DNA of 64,000 nucleotides, taken from the NCBI RefSeq assembly GCF_043641925.1, contig NZ_JBHZRU010000002.1:186001-250000 (forward strand). Reading direction: 5' to 3'. Position 1 is the stretch's first letter. The number at the start of each line of letters is the position of its first letter. The stretch is from Paenisporosarcina quisquiliarum_A. Lineage in GTDB: Bacteria; Bacillota; Bacilli; Bacillales_A; Planococcaceae. The position numbers and the translations under genes are program-made. Below the pieces are notes generated by a model, which made no database searches, was not told where the DNA came from, and saw only the letters and a program-made list of their open reading frames with translations. This document shows positions 48,695-58,648 of this stretch, piece by piece.

Positions 48695-50125
48695 ATGGCA
48701 AAAAATTATGATGTAGTCATAATTGGTGGAGGAACAGGTGGCTATGTGGCTGCTATTCGTTCTGCGCAATTAGGTCTTAAAACAGCAATTGTTGAAAAAG
48801 GTAACTTAGGTGGAACATGTCTTCATAAGGGCTGTATTCCAAGTAAAGCATTACTTCGCAGCGCTGAAGTTTACGCAACGACTAAAAACCATGCGGCAGA
48901 TTTCGGAGTAAATACAGGTGAAGTTTCTCTAGATTTTTCACGCGTTCAAGCTCGTAAAGAAAGTATTGTTTCCCAACTTCATCAAGGTGTACAAGGATTG
49001 ATGAAAAAAGGGAAAATTGATGTATTTGAAGGTACTGGCCGTATGTTAGGGCCATCTATTTTCTCGCCATCTCCAGGTGGTACCATTTCAGTAGAAATGA
49101 ATAGTGGAGAAGAAAACGAAATGTTAATACCTAAAAACGTAGTCATCGCAACTGGTTCAAGACCACGATCACTACCAGGTTTAACAATTGATGGAACTCA
49201 GGTAATGAGTTCAGACGAAGCATTGATGATGACAGAATTACCAAAATCGATTTTAATTGTCGGTGGAGGGGTTATCGGAATTGAATGGGCTTCGATGTTA
49301 AATGATTTCGGCGTTGAAGTTACAGTAATTGAATACGCTGATCGCATTATCCCAACTGAAGATGCTGACATTTCTAAAGAAATGCAAAAGTTATTAACTA
49401 AAAAAGGCATTAAATTTGCGACAAGTGCTAAGGTTTTAGCCGACTCTTTAGAGACAACGAAGGATTCTGTCACGATATCTGCTGAATTAAAAGGTGAGAC
49501 GACAGCGTTTACTGCGGAGAAAATGTTAGTTTCTGTTGGACGTCAAGCGAATGTTGAGGGTATTGGTATTGAAAATACGGATATCGTTGTTGAAAAGGGC
49601 TTTATTCAAGTTAAAGATACTTTCCAAACAAAAGAGTCTCATATTTATGCGATTGGAGATGTAATTGGCGGATTGCAATTAGCTCATGTGGCTTCTCATG
49701 AAGGAATTACAGCTATTGAGCATATTTCAGGACAAAAAACGCATGCCATCGATTACAACTTAGTATCTCGTTGTATTTATTCAAATCCAGAAGCTGCAAG
49801 TGTAGGAATTACTGAACAACAAGCGAAAGAAAAAGGCATTGATGTTAAAGTAGGTAAGTTTTCGTTTAAAGCCATTGGTAAAGCATTGGTTTACGGTGAG
49901 TCTGATGGATTTGTTAAAATCATCGCTGATAAAGAAACGAACGATATACTAGGTGTTCATATGATAGGACCACATGTTACGGATATGATTTCTGAAGCAG
50001 GACTTGCAATGGTACTTGATGCAACACCTTGGGAAATTGCTTCTACTATTCACCCTCACCCAACACTTTCAGAAGTTATGGGCGAAGCGGCACTAGCAGT
50101 TGAAGGTAAAGCGATTCATATGTAA
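48695..50125 (+). CDS. lpdV: Dihydrolipoyl dehydrogenase (E3) of the branched-chain complex
   Basis: A 476-residue FAD disulfide oxidoreductase that re-oxidises the lipoyl groups of BkdB with NAD. FAD-binding IIGGGTGGYVAAIRSAQLG, the redox pair C42/C47 (GGTCLHKGCIPSK), NAD-binding VGGGVIGIEWAS, and the C-terminal active-site TIHPHPTLSE (His-Pro, Glu) are in place. AAAGGAGGATAA precedes the ATG. Confidence 0.95.
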   Translation: MAKNYDVVIIGGGTGGYVAAIRSAQLGLKTAIVEKGNLGGTCLHKGCIPSKALLRSAEVYATTKNHAADFGVNTGEVSLDFSRVQARKESIVSQLHQGVQGLMKKGKIDVFEGTGRMLGPSIFSPSPGGTISVEMNSGEENEMLIPKNVVIATGSRPRSLPGLTIDGTQVMSSDEALMMTELPKSILIVGGGVIGIEWASMLNDFGVEVTVIEYADRIIPTEDADISKEMQKLLTKKGIKFATSAKVLADSLETTKDSVTISAELKGETTAFTAEKMLVSVGRQANVEGIGIENTDIVVEKGFIQVKDTFQTKESHIYAIGDVIGGLQLAHVASHEGITAIEHISGQKTHAIDYNLVSRCIYSNPEAASVGITEQQAKEKGIDVKVGKFSFKAIGKALVYGESDGFVKIIADKETNDILGVHMIGPHVTDMISEAGLAMVLDATPWEIASTIHPHPTLSEVMGEAALAVEGKAIHM

Positions 50126-50156
50126 TTTCTGATAGTCAAAAAAGGGGGATGTACAA

Positions 50157-51167
50157 ATGGCAACTAATCGTCATGAAGAATTAGGGTTATCAAATGATGA
50201 CGTACTTAAAATTTTTGAAACAATGCTAATGGCTCGTCGTGTTGATGAGCGTATGTGGTTATTGAACCGTGCTGGTAAAATTCCTTTCGTTATTTCTTGT
50301 CAAGGACAAGAAGCGACTCAAGTTGGAGCTGCTTTCGCACTAGACAACACGAAAGATTATATCGCTCCTTATTACCGTGATATGGGTGTAGTTTTACACT
50401 TCGGTATGACAGCTCGCGATTTGATGCTTTCTGCGTTTGCTAAAGCGGAAGATCCAAACTCGGGTGGACGTCAAATGCCTGGTCACTTTGGACAAAAGAA
50501 AAATCGTATTTTAACAGGTTCTTCACCTGTAACGACTCAACTTCCACATGCAGTGGGTGTTGCATTAGCAGGTAAAATAAAACAAAAAGATTTCGTTACT
50601 TTCGTGACACTTGGTGAAGGTTCATCTAACCAAGGTGATTTCCATGAAGGATTAAACTTTGCCGGTGTTCATAAATTACCTTGTATAACGATGGTTGAAA
50701 ACAATAAATATGCAATTTCAGTTCCTTACGACAGACAAGTAGCTGCTAAAAACGTTTCAGATCGTGCAATTGGATATGGTATGCCTGGTTTCACCGTTGA
50801 TGGAACAGATCCTTTAGAAGTTTATAAAGTGGTTAAAGAAGCTGCTGACCGTGCCCGTAACGGGGAAGGTCCAACTCTTATCGAAGCCGTTTCACATCGA
50901 TTAACAGCTCACTCATCTGATGATGATCAACGTCAATACCGCACAGCTGAAGATCTTGCTGAAGGGCAAGCGGCTGATCCAATTGGTAAGTTCGCTGCTT
51001 ATTTAACAGAATTGAACATCCTTACTGAAGAAATTGAAAAAGATTTAAATGATCGCATTATGAAAGAAGTAAATGAAGCAACGGATTATGCAGAGAACGC
51101 GCCATACGCTGCACCAGAAGATGCTTTAAAATACGTCTATGCTGAAAAAGACGGGGGGAACGCATAA
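50157..51167 (+). CDS. bkdAA: Branched-chain 2-oxoacid dehydrogenase E1 alpha subunit
   Basis: A 336-residue thiamine diphosphate subunit that decarboxylates the branched 2-oxo acids. The ThDP motif reads LGEGSSNQGDFHEGLNFAGVHKLPCITMVENNKYA, and SHRLTAHSSDDDQRQYR is the loop phosphorylated in eukaryotic relatives. AAAGGGGG precedes the ATG. It shares TAATG with bkdAB, so the two subunits are made together. Confidence 0.96.
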   Translation: MATNRHEELGLSNDDVLKIFETMLMARRVDERMWLLNRAGKIPFVISCQGQEATQVGAAFALDNTKDYIAPYYRDMGVVLHFGMTARDLMLSAFAKAEDPNSGGRQMPGHFGQKKNRILTGSSPVTTQLPHAVGVALAGKIKQKDFVTFVTLGEGSSNQGDFHEGLNFAGVHKLPCITMVENNKYAISVPYDRQVAAKNVSDRAIGYGMPGFTVDGTDPLEVYKVVKEAADRARNGEGPTLIEAVSHRLTAHSSDDDQRQYRTAEDLAEGQAADPIGKFAAYLTELNILTEEIEKDLNDRIMKEVNEATDYAENAPYAAPEDALKYVYAEKDGGNA

Positions 51168-52150
51168 TGGCAGTTATGTCTTATATTGACGCAATTACAC
51201 TCGCAATGAAAGAAGAGATGGAACGAGATGAAAACGTCTTTGTACTTGGTGAAGACGTAGGTCGTAAAGGTGGCGTATTCAAAGCTACTCAAGGTTTATA
51301 CGATCAATTTGGAGAAGATCGCGTAATGGATACTCCATTAGCAGAATCTGCAATCGCAGGTGTCGGAATCGGTGCTGCAATGTACGGTATGCGTCCAATT
51401 GCAGAAATGCAATTTGCTGATTTTATCATGCCAGCCGTTAACCAAATTATTTCTGAAGCTTCTCGAATTCGTTACCGTTCAAATAATGACTGGTCTTGTC
51501 CAATCGTTTTCCGTGCACCTTTTGGTGGGGGAATTCACGGTGCACTTTACCATTCACAATCTGTTGAAGCGATCTTTGCAAACCAACCTGGTTTGAAAAT
51601 CGTGATTCCTTCAACTCCTTATGATGCAAAAGGCTTACTAAAAGCTGCTATTCGTGATGATGATCCAGTTATGTTCTTCGAGCACAAACGCGCTTACCGA
51701 TTAATCAAAGGCGAAGTGCCTGAAGATGATTACACAATCGAAATTGGTAAAGCAGATGTTAAACGTGAAGGTGAAGACATTACTGTTATCACTTATGGTT
51801 TAGCTGTCCACTTTGCACTGCAAGCTGCTGAACGTTTAGAGCAAGACGGAATTTCTGCTCATATTCTTGATTTGCGTACAATTTATCCATTAGATAAAGA
51901 AGCAATTATTGAAGCTGCTTCAAAAACAGGAAAAGTACTACTTGTTACTGAAGACAATATGGAAGGTAGCATTATGGGTGAAGTAGCAGCAATCATTGCT
52001 GAAAACTGCTTGTTTGATTTAGATGCACCGATTAAACGTTTAGCAGGACCTGATGTACCTGCAATGCCATATGCACCGACAATGGAAAAGTTCTTTATGA
52101 TTAACCCAGATAAAGTTGAAAAAGCAATGCGTGAACTTGCAGAATTTTAA
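51167..52150 (+). CDS. bkdAB: Branched-chain 2-oxoacid dehydrogenase E1 beta subunit
   Basis: A 327-residue partner of BkdAA in the heterotetrameric E1. VFVLGEDVGRKGGVFKATQGL, DTPLAESAIAGVGIGAAMYGMRPIAEMQFADF and RAPFGGGIHGALYHSQSVEAIF are conserved transketolase-fold blocks. The C-terminal domain ends in a typical PDVPAMPYAPTMEKFFM. It overlaps bkdAA by one base. Confidence 0.96.
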   Translation: MAVMSYIDAITLAMKEEMERDENVFVLGEDVGRKGGVFKATQGLYDQFGEDRVMDTPLAESAIAGVGIGAAMYGMRPIAEMQFADFIMPAVNQIISEASRIRYRSNNDWSCPIVFRAPFGGGIHGALYHSQSVEAIFANQPGLKIVIPSTPYDAKGLLKAAIRDDDPVMFFEHKRAYRLIKGEVPEDDYTIEIGKADVKREGEDITVITYGLAVHFALQAAERLEQDGISAHILDLRTIYPLDKEAIIEAASKTGKVLLVTEDNMEGSIMGEVAAIIAENCLFDLDAPIKRLAGPDVPAMPYAPTMEKFFMINPDKVEKAMRELAEF

Positions 52151-52170
52151 CCTGAAAGGAGGAGTTACAA

Positions 52171-53478
52171 TTGGCAATCGAACAAATTAAAATGCCTCAA
52201 CTCGGTGAATCCGTAACAGAAGGAACAATCGAAAAATGGTTGGTTCAACCGGGTGACAAAGTGAATAAATATGATTCACTTGCAGAAGTGAATACAGATA
52301 AAGTAACAGCTGAGATTCCCTCATCATTTACAGGTGTCATCAAAGAGCTAATCGCTACAGAAGGCGAAACTTTAGCAGTAGGTGCCGTAGTTTGTACAAT
52401 CGAAACTGAAGGTGGCGCTTCTACTGAAGAATCAACTCCTGAAGATGCTCCTGCCGAAAAAGAAACAGCCGCTGAAATGCCAGCTGCTGAATCGAAAAAA
52501 ACGGCAGCTCCTGTTCAACGTGAAAAAGGGTCGAAAGCTCGTTATTCTCCAGCTGTATTAAAACTTGCTCAAGAAAACGATATCGACTTAACACTTGTAG
52601 AAGGTACGGGAAATGAAGGGCGTATTACACGTAAAGATTTACAAGCAATTATCGAAAGTGGGAACATCCCAACTGCTAAAGCTGAACAAGCTGCTCCTCA
52701 ACAAGAAACAGTATCAGCACCAGCTCAACCGGCTGCATCGAAACCTGCAGCAGCAGCAAATGTACCTGTTGCCGAAGGCGATATCGAAATTCCTGTTACA
52801 GGCATTCGTAAAGCAATTGCAGCTAATATGTTACGTAGTAAACACGAAGCACCACATGCGTGGACAATGATTGAAGTAGATGTTACGAACCTAGTTCAAT
52901 ACCGTGATTCAATCAAAAATGAATTCAAGAAAAAAGAAGGATTTAATGTTACTTACTTTGCATTCTTCGTCAAAGCAGTTTCTCAAGCTTTAAAAGAATT
53001 CCCAATGATGAATTCAATGTGGGCGGGCGACAAAATCGTACAGAAAAAAGATATTAATATCTCAATCGCTGTAGCAACTGAAGATGCATTGTATGTTCCA
53101 GTTATTAAAAATGCAGATGAAAAAACCATTAAAGGCATTGGTCGTGAAGTTAATGAACTTGCAGCTAAAGTACGTGCAGGTAAGTTGAAATCTGATGAAA
53201 TGCAAGGTGGTACATTTACTGTTAATAACACAGGCTCATTTGGTTCTATTCAATCAATGGGTATCATTAATTACCCACAAGCAGCAATTCTGCAAGTGGA
53301 ATCTATTGTTAAGCGTCCAGTTATTATGGCGGGCGGCATGATTGCACCTCGTGATATGGTAAATCTATGTTTATCACTTGATCACCGAGTTCTTGATGGA
53401 TTAGTTTGTGGACGTTTCCTTGCGCGTGTGAAAGAAATTCTTGAAAACATGACAAAAGAAAACACTTCCGTTTATTAA
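52171..53478 (+). CDS. bkdB: Branched-chain 2-oxoacid dehydrogenase E2 (lipoyl acyltransferase)
   Basis: A 435-residue core enzyme that passes the acyl group to CoA. It has one lipoyl domain (about 1-78) with lipoyl lysine K44 (EVNTDKVTAE), an Ala/Pro/Glu-rich linker, a peripheral subunit-binding domain (ARYSPAVLKLAQENDIDL...GRITRKDLQA), a second linker, and the catalytic domain with SLDHRVLDG. It starts at TTG 52171 after AAAGGAGGAG. Last gene of the bkd operon. Confidence 0.96.
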   Translation: MAIEQIKMPQLGESVTEGTIEKWLVQPGDKVNKYDSLAEVNTDKVTAEIPSSFTGVIKELIATEGETLAVGAVVCTIETEGGASTEESTPEDAPAEKETAAEMPAAESKKTAAPVQREKGSKARYSPAVLKLAQENDIDLTLVEGTGNEGRITRKDLQAIIESGNIPTAKAEQAAPQQETVSAPAQPAASKPAAAANVPVAEGDIEIPVTGIRKAIAANMLRSKHEAPHAWTMIEVDVTNLVQYRDSIKNEFKKKEGFNVTYFAFFVKAVSQALKEFPMMNSMWAGDKIVQKKDINISIAVATEDALYVPVIKNADEKTIKGIGREVNELAAKVRAGKLKSDEMQGGTFTVNNTGSFGSIQSMGIINYPQAAILQVESIVKRPVIMAGGMIAPRDMVNLCLSLDHRVLDGLVCGRFLARVKEILENMTKENTSVY

Positions 53479-53582
53479 TGAAAAGTTTTAAGCAGAACTC
53501 ATGCGGATTGTGAAACCTACTTTTCGTTGAAAGTATGTTGAACATTCGTTCGAGATTTAACTTGAAACTAAACTTATCAATA

Positions 53583-53622
53583 AAGTCCGATGCCGAAACT
53601 CTCGGTCATCGGGCTTTTTTTG
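53583..53622 (+). terminator. bkd operon terminator
   Basis: AAGTCCGATGCCGA and its near-complement TCGGTCATCGGGCTT form a stem with a short loop, followed by TTTTTTT. Confidence 0.88.
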
Positions 53623-53696
53623 CTTTTATGAAAGCCCTTTCTAAGTTAGACTAGAAGTAAGCAACAGATCTAAAGGAGGGAAGCGAAAGCATCCAC

Positions 53697-55352
53697 ATGA
53701 CAATCACAAAAATGAAAACTATTCAATTTCCAAAAGCTTCTTACGACGACTGGAAAGTAGAAGCCGTTCATTCACTAAAAGGTAAATCATTCGATCAATT
53801 AATCACTCCAACCTTTGAAGGAATTCAACTTCAACCACTATATACAGAAGAACATCTAAATAAGTCAATAAATTACTCTGAAATAATCTCTTCAGCAAAA
53901 CAAGATTCGAAATGGATGATTGCACAACCGGCCGTTGCAACGTCAGCACATGAATTCTTACAAAAAATTGTCGATCAACTAAGCCGCGGCAATGATATGA
54001 TTGTTTATTTGGCTTCAACATCATCCTTTGAATGGAGTTCTGAAGAATTAAATCAATTAAAGGACTTAATCAAAAAACATCCGTTCTATTTTTCCGTTGA
54101 AAACGAAAATGATTCAATTTTAGGGGTCTTTTCACTTCTAACGAAGGAAGAGTTACAAGTAGTAACAGGTTATGTAAAAGGGGTTTCCATTCCATCTGTC
54201 AATATGCTCGTTTCTACTAGTGAAATTCATTATGCGGGTGGGACAGCGATCCATGAGTTAACAAGTGCCTTGCTGTCATTTGCAAAAATAGCTGAAAATA
54301 CACCTGACTTTTCATCTTCTCTGGCTGTTCAATTTTCAGTAGATACGAATTTCTTTATGGAAATTGCTAAATTAAGAGCGTTCCGTGTGTTATGGAAAGC
54401 GTTTATCTCCGCATATGGAGTGGATGGGACAAATATCCCATTATTCGCTGACACTTCTTTGCGTTCCTATTCGAAACTCGATGATACGGTAAATTTACTG
54501 AGAGCTGGCAATGCTGCTTTTTCAGCAGTGCTTGGCGGTGCAGATGCTTTAATGGTTTACCCTCATGATGTATTAACAGGCAGCACGTTAACATCTGAGC
54601 GAATTGCACGTAATGTTCAATTAGTTATTCGAGAAGAAACGATGATAAGCAAATTCATTGATCCATCTTCGGGATCTTACTATATCGAGTCACTAACGTC
54701 TGATTTAGTGCGTGAATCATGGGCGTTGTTTATTAAAATCCAGTCAATGCAAGAAACATCACGTGAAATTTATTTAATGGATCTTGTACATGAAGTTCAT
54801 TCAAAGAGAAAAACGGCTCTTACAACTCGCAAAGCATCGTTAATCGGGACAAATATGTATGCTAATCCAAGTGATATCGTAAGTCCATCAGTCATGAATG
54901 AAGACGTTGATCGTCTGGCAGTTCCTTTTGAGAACCTTAGAGAAAAGTTCCAAACGAACTCTTTGAAATCCGCGGTAGTCTCATTTGGTTTGTTAAAAGA
55001 AGTGAAACCTAGAGCCGATTTCGTTCAAGGATTTTTACAAGCAGGAGGATTAAATCCTTTAATGAGTCCAGTTTTTGAAAAAGTAGAAGATGCATGGCAC
55101 TGGTTGAAAAAGAATGAGATTGCTTATGCAATTGTTGCTGCTAAGGATGATTTAACGAAGGAAATTATGCCATCTTTGCTAGAACTGAAATCTAATGACA
55201 TGTTCTTGGATGTTGCAGGCAAATTTGAAGAAGAAACTACTTGGAAAGAACTTGGACTAAATGGCAGTATTTATGCGGGACAAGATATAATTGCTAAAAT
55301 GCAAGAACTTGTTCATTGGAATGAAGCAGGAGGTCACACAGATGAAACCTGA
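53697..55352 (+). CDS. mutA: Methylmalonyl-CoA mutase small subunit
   Basis: A 551-residue non-catalytic partner of MutB. It follows the mutase TIM-barrel fold (VQFSVDTNFFMEIAKLRAFRVLWKAF, VLGGADALMVYPHDVLTG, ARNVQLVIREETMISKFIDPSSGSYYIESL) but lacks the DxHxxG cobalamin motif. The ATG at 53697 is 16 bases from the only strong ribosome site (AAAGGAGGG), an unusually long gap, with no closer in-frame start. It overlaps mutB by 11 bases. Confidence 0.93.
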   Translation: MTITKMKTIQFPKASYDDWKVEAVHSLKGKSFDQLITPTFEGIQLQPLYTEEHLNKSINYSEIISSAKQDSKWMIAQPAVATSAHEFLQKIVDQLSRGNDMIVYLASTSSFEWSSEELNQLKDLIKKHPFYFSVENENDSILGVFSLLTKEELQVVTGYVKGVSIPSVNMLVSTSEIHYAGGTAIHELTSALLSFAKIAENTPDFSSSLAVQFSVDTNFFMEIAKLRAFRVLWKAFISAYGVDGTNIPLFADTSLRSYSKLDDTVNLLRAGNAAFSAVLGGADALMVYPHDVLTGSTLTSERIARNVQLVIREETMISKFIDPSSGSYYIESLTSDLVRESWALFIKIQSMQETSREIYLMDLVHEVHSKRKTALTTRKASLIGTNMYANPSDIVSPSVMNEDVDRLAVPFENLREKFQTNSLKSAVVSFGLLKEVKPRADFVQGFLQAGGLNPLMSPVFEKVEDAWHWLKKNEIAYAIVAAKDDLTKEIMPSLLELKSNDMFLDVAGKFEEETTWKELGLNGSIYAGQDIIAKMQELVHWNEAGGHTDET

Positions 55353-57495
55353 TTTTAAGTCAATTCAAATCGAAACTATTCTCTCTAATAACCAATTAAA
55401 CAATACCATTACGGATTCTTTTTTAACGAATGAAGGCATTCAAATACAACAAAGATATTCAAAGAATGATATCGCATCACTTGAACATACTCAAGACCTG
55501 CCAGGGATAGCTCCCAATACAAGAGGGCCATATCCGTCTATGTATGTGTCACGTCCATGGACTGTGCGTCAGTATGCTGGATTTTCAACTGCCGAAGAAA
55601 GTAACGCATTTTATCGTCGTAACCTTGCCATGGGGCAAAAGGGCTTGTCAGTCGCTTTTGACTTAGCTACACATCGAGGTTATGACTCAGACCATCCCCG
55701 TGTTACTGGAGACGTTGGGAAAGCTGGAGTTGCTATTGATTCTATTGAAGATATGAAGATTTTGTTCGATGGCATACCACTGGATCAAATGTCTGTTTCT
55801 ATGACAATGAACGGAGCCGTTTTACCAATTCTCGCATTCTATATCGTGACAGCTGAAGAACAAGGCGTCTCACCTGAGCAACTTGCTGGAACCATTCAAA
55901 ATGACATATTAAAAGAATATATGGTAAGAAATACATATATTTATCCACCTGAAATGTCGATGAAAATTATAGCCGATATTTTTGAATATACGTCGAAGTT
56001 AATGCCAAAGTTTAACTCCATTTCGATTTCTGGCTATCACATGCAAGAAGCGGGAGCAACAGCCGACATTGAATTAGCCTATACATTAGCTGATGGATTA
56101 GAGTATGTACGTACAGGACTTAAAGCTGGAATCGATATTGATTCATTTGCGCCACGATTGTCATTTTTCTGGGCGGTTGGAATGAATTATTTTATGGAAA
56201 TCGCAAAAATGAGAGCCGCTCGACGTATTTGGGCTCAAATGATGAAAACGTTTGACCCGAAGAATCCAAAATCATTAGCACTGCGTACACATTCACAAAC
56301 TTCTGGATGGAGTTTGACTGAACAAGACCCATTTAATAATGTCACTCGCACTTTAGTCGAAGCAAATGCCGCTGCTATGGGTCATACGCAATCTCTTCAT
56401 ACGAATGCACTTGACGAAGCGATCGCATTACCGACAGATTTCTCTGCACGTATAGCTCGTAATACTCAGCTCTTCTTACAAGAAGAAACGATGATGACGA
56501 AGGTTATTGACCCTTGGGGCGGCTCTTATGCAGTTGAAAAACTGACGGATGAGTTAATGCAAAAAGCTTGGGCATTAATCGAGGAAATCGAAGAGCTTGG
56601 AGGTATGGCAAAAGCGATTGAGACAGGTTTACCAAAGATGAAGATTGAAGAGGCAGCTGCTAAAAAGCAAGCTCAAATCGATTCAGGTAAAGAAATTATT
56701 ATTGGCGTTAATAAATTCCGTTTATCAGAAGAAGATCCCATTGAAATATTAAATATTGATAACACCGTGGTTCGTCAAAAACAAATTGACCGCATTGAAA
56801 AAATGAAACAAACGCGCAATGAAACAGAAGTAACAGCTGCATTAACTGCTCTTACTTCTGCAGCTCAAACAGGCAATGAAAATTTACTAGCATGTGCAGT
56901 TCAAGCAGCTAGAGTTCGAGCAACACTTGGTGAAATTTCTGATGCCATAGAACTTGTATCAGGTAGACATAAGGCGGTGATTCGTTCAGTGAGTGGAGTT
57001 TATAGCTCGAACTTCTCAAATGAAGAAGAAATAAAAGCCGTTAAACAGATGACCGATGAGTTTAAAGAAAACGAAGGCAGACGACCTCGAATTATGATCG
57101 CCAAAATGGGACAGGATGGACATGACCGAGGGGCAAAAGTAATTGCTACTGCCTTTGCAGACTTAGGCTTTGACGTAGATATGGGACCGTTATTTCAAAC
57201 TCCTGCCGAAACGGCTCGCCAAGCAGTAGAAAATGATGTTCATGTAATTGGTGTGAGTTCATTAGCAGCTGGCCATATAACACTCGTTCCATCACTTCGT
57301 GATGAATTAAGCAAATTGGGTCGAGAAGACATTTTAATTGTCGTCGGTGGTGTTATTCCTGCCCAAGATTATGCTTTCCTTCGAGAAAATGGAGCTTCAG
57401 CGATATTTGGACCGGGAACTGTAATACCAGTAGCAGCTGGTAAAGTCATAGAAGAAATTTATAGAAGACTCGGGTATGAGGAAGTGATGGAATAA
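55342..57495 (+). CDS. mutB: Methylmalonyl-CoA mutase large subunit (B12-binding)
   Basis: A 717-residue enzyme that isomerises (R)-methylmalonyl-CoA to succinyl-CoA with adenosylcobalamin. The N-terminal barrel has RPWTVRQYAGFSTAEESNAFYRRNL and FNSISISGYHMQEAGATADIELAYTLADG; the C-terminal cobalamin domain has MGQDGHDRGAKVIATAFADLGFDVD with the axial His. ATG 55342 follows CAGGAGGTC; the frame upstream to 55291 lies inside mutA. It shares TAATG with the next gene. Confidence 0.96.
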   Translation: MKPDFKSIQIETILSNNQLNNTITDSFLTNEGIQIQQRYSKNDIASLEHTQDLPGIAPNTRGPYPSMYVSRPWTVRQYAGFSTAEESNAFYRRNLAMGQKGLSVAFDLATHRGYDSDHPRVTGDVGKAGVAIDSIEDMKILFDGIPLDQMSVSMTMNGAVLPILAFYIVTAEEQGVSPEQLAGTIQNDILKEYMVRNTYIYPPEMSMKIIADIFEYTSKLMPKFNSISISGYHMQEAGATADIELAYTLADGLEYVRTGLKAGIDIDSFAPRLSFFWAVGMNYFMEIAKMRAARRIWAQMMKTFDPKNPKSLALRTHSQTSGWSLTEQDPFNNVTRTLVEANAAAMGHTQSLHTNALDEAIALPTDFSARIARNTQLFLQEETMMTKVIDPWGGSYAVEKLTDELMQKAWALIEEIEELGGMAKAIETGLPKMKIEEAAAKKQAQIDSGKEIIIGVNKFRLSEEDPIEILNIDNTVVRQKQIDRIEKMKQTRNETEVTAALTALTSAAQTGNENLLACAVQAARVRATLGEISDAIELVSGRHKAVIRSVSGVYSSNFSNEEEIKAVKQMTDEFKENEGRRPRIMIAKMGQDGHDRGAKVIATAFADLGFDVDMGPLFQTPAETARQAVENDVHVIGVSSLAAGHITLVPSLRDELSKLGREDILIVVGGVIPAQDYAFLRENGASAIFGPGTVIPVAAGKVIEEIYRRLGYEEVME

Positions 57496-58586
57496 TGGAT
57501 GGTCAAAAGAACCAACAGAAAAATTCAATGCATGTTATGAGTGGCATTCATTCTACTCATGATGGAATGGGGCAAGCAACACGAAAGCAATTTCGAAAGT
57601 CTCAAAAAAATGAGATTTCTGTCGATGATTTTTCACGAGAAATTCGTCAAGGTTCTAGACTCCATTTGGCCAAAGCCATTACTTTACTTGAAAGTACTGT
57701 TTCTGCAGATAAACGTGCAGGGCAACGTTTACTTCAAGAGCTATTACCTCACACCGGCAACAGTATTCGTATAGGAATCACGGGCGTACCTGGTGCTGGT
57801 AAAAGTACTTTTATTGAAGCATTTGGCAAGTTTTTATGTGATGAAGGCTTTAAAGTAGCGGTGTTAGCGATAGATCCTAGCTCCACTATATCCGGTGGAA
57901 GCATATTAGGAGATAAGACGCGGATGGAAGAACTTGTGAGACATGAAAATGCCTTTATTCGTCCATCACCAACTGCTGGAACTTTAGGTGGCGTTCATAA
58001 AAAATCACGAGAAACGATGTTGCTATGCGAAGCGGCGGGCTACGATGTGATTTTGATCGAAACCGTTGGCGTCGGTCAGAGTGAAACGATTGTTAGGGGA
58101 ATGGTTGATTTCTTTTTATTGTTAGTTTTAACCGGTGCTGGTGATGAACTGCAAGGGATGAAAAAAGGAATAATGGAATTAGCGGATTTAATAATCGTTC
58201 ACAAAGCTGATGGCGACAATGCAAAAATGGCGAAGAAAACAGTCGCTGAGTACCAACAAATTTTGCATTTTTTACAACCCGCAAGCCCAGGGTGGACAAC
58301 TAAAGCAATACCCGCTTCGTCGAAAGATTACGTTGGAATTGAAGAAACATGGCAAATTATTTGTTCCTTTAAAGATACACTTATGAAATCAGGTTTCTTC
58401 ATCGAAAGACGACAGTCGCAAACAAAAGATTGGTTCCATACAATGATTGTCGATCGCTTAATGGATCAATTCTATGAGCAACCTCATACGAAAACAACTG
58501 TTAAGAGCTTAGAAGCAGAGATACTAAAAGGCAATAAAACCGTGTCACAAGCAATTGAACAACTTTTTCTAGATAATAAATCCTAG
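57495..58586 (+). CDS. meaB: MeaB/ArgK-type GTPase, mutase chaperone
   Basis: A 363-residue G3E GTPase that protects and reloads methylmalonyl-CoA mutase. P-loop GITGVPGAGKSTFIEAFGKFL (near residue 100), LAIDPSSTISGGSILGDKTRM, ETVGVGQSE and the specificity motif VHKADGDN are in place. The N-terminal part (about 1-45), rich in His, Gln and Lys, is longer than I expect for the family and is low in complexity. An internal start at codon 12 or 15 is possible. It overlaps mutB by one base. Confidence 0.93.
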   Translation: MDGQKNQQKNSMHVMSGIHSTHDGMGQATRKQFRKSQKNEISVDDFSREIRQGSRLHLAKAITLLESTVSADKRAGQRLLQELLPHTGNSIRIGITGVPGAGKSTFIEAFGKFLCDEGFKVAVLAIDPSSTISGGSILGDKTRMEELVRHENAFIRPSPTAGTLGGVHKKSRETMLLCEAAGYDVILIETVGVGQSETIVRGMVDFFLLLVLTGAGDELQGMKKGIMELADLIIVHKADGDNAKMAKKTVAEYQQILHFLQPASPGWTTKAIPASSKDYVGIEETWQIICSFKDTLMKSGFFIERRQSQTKDWFHTMIVDRLMDQFYEQPHTKTTVKSLEAEILKGNKTVSQAIEQLFLDNKS

Positions 58587-58648
58587 TTTTTGCGTGGGTA
58601 TTCATGAACTGCTATTATTAATACAGAAGTTTGAGAGGAGTTTTAACA

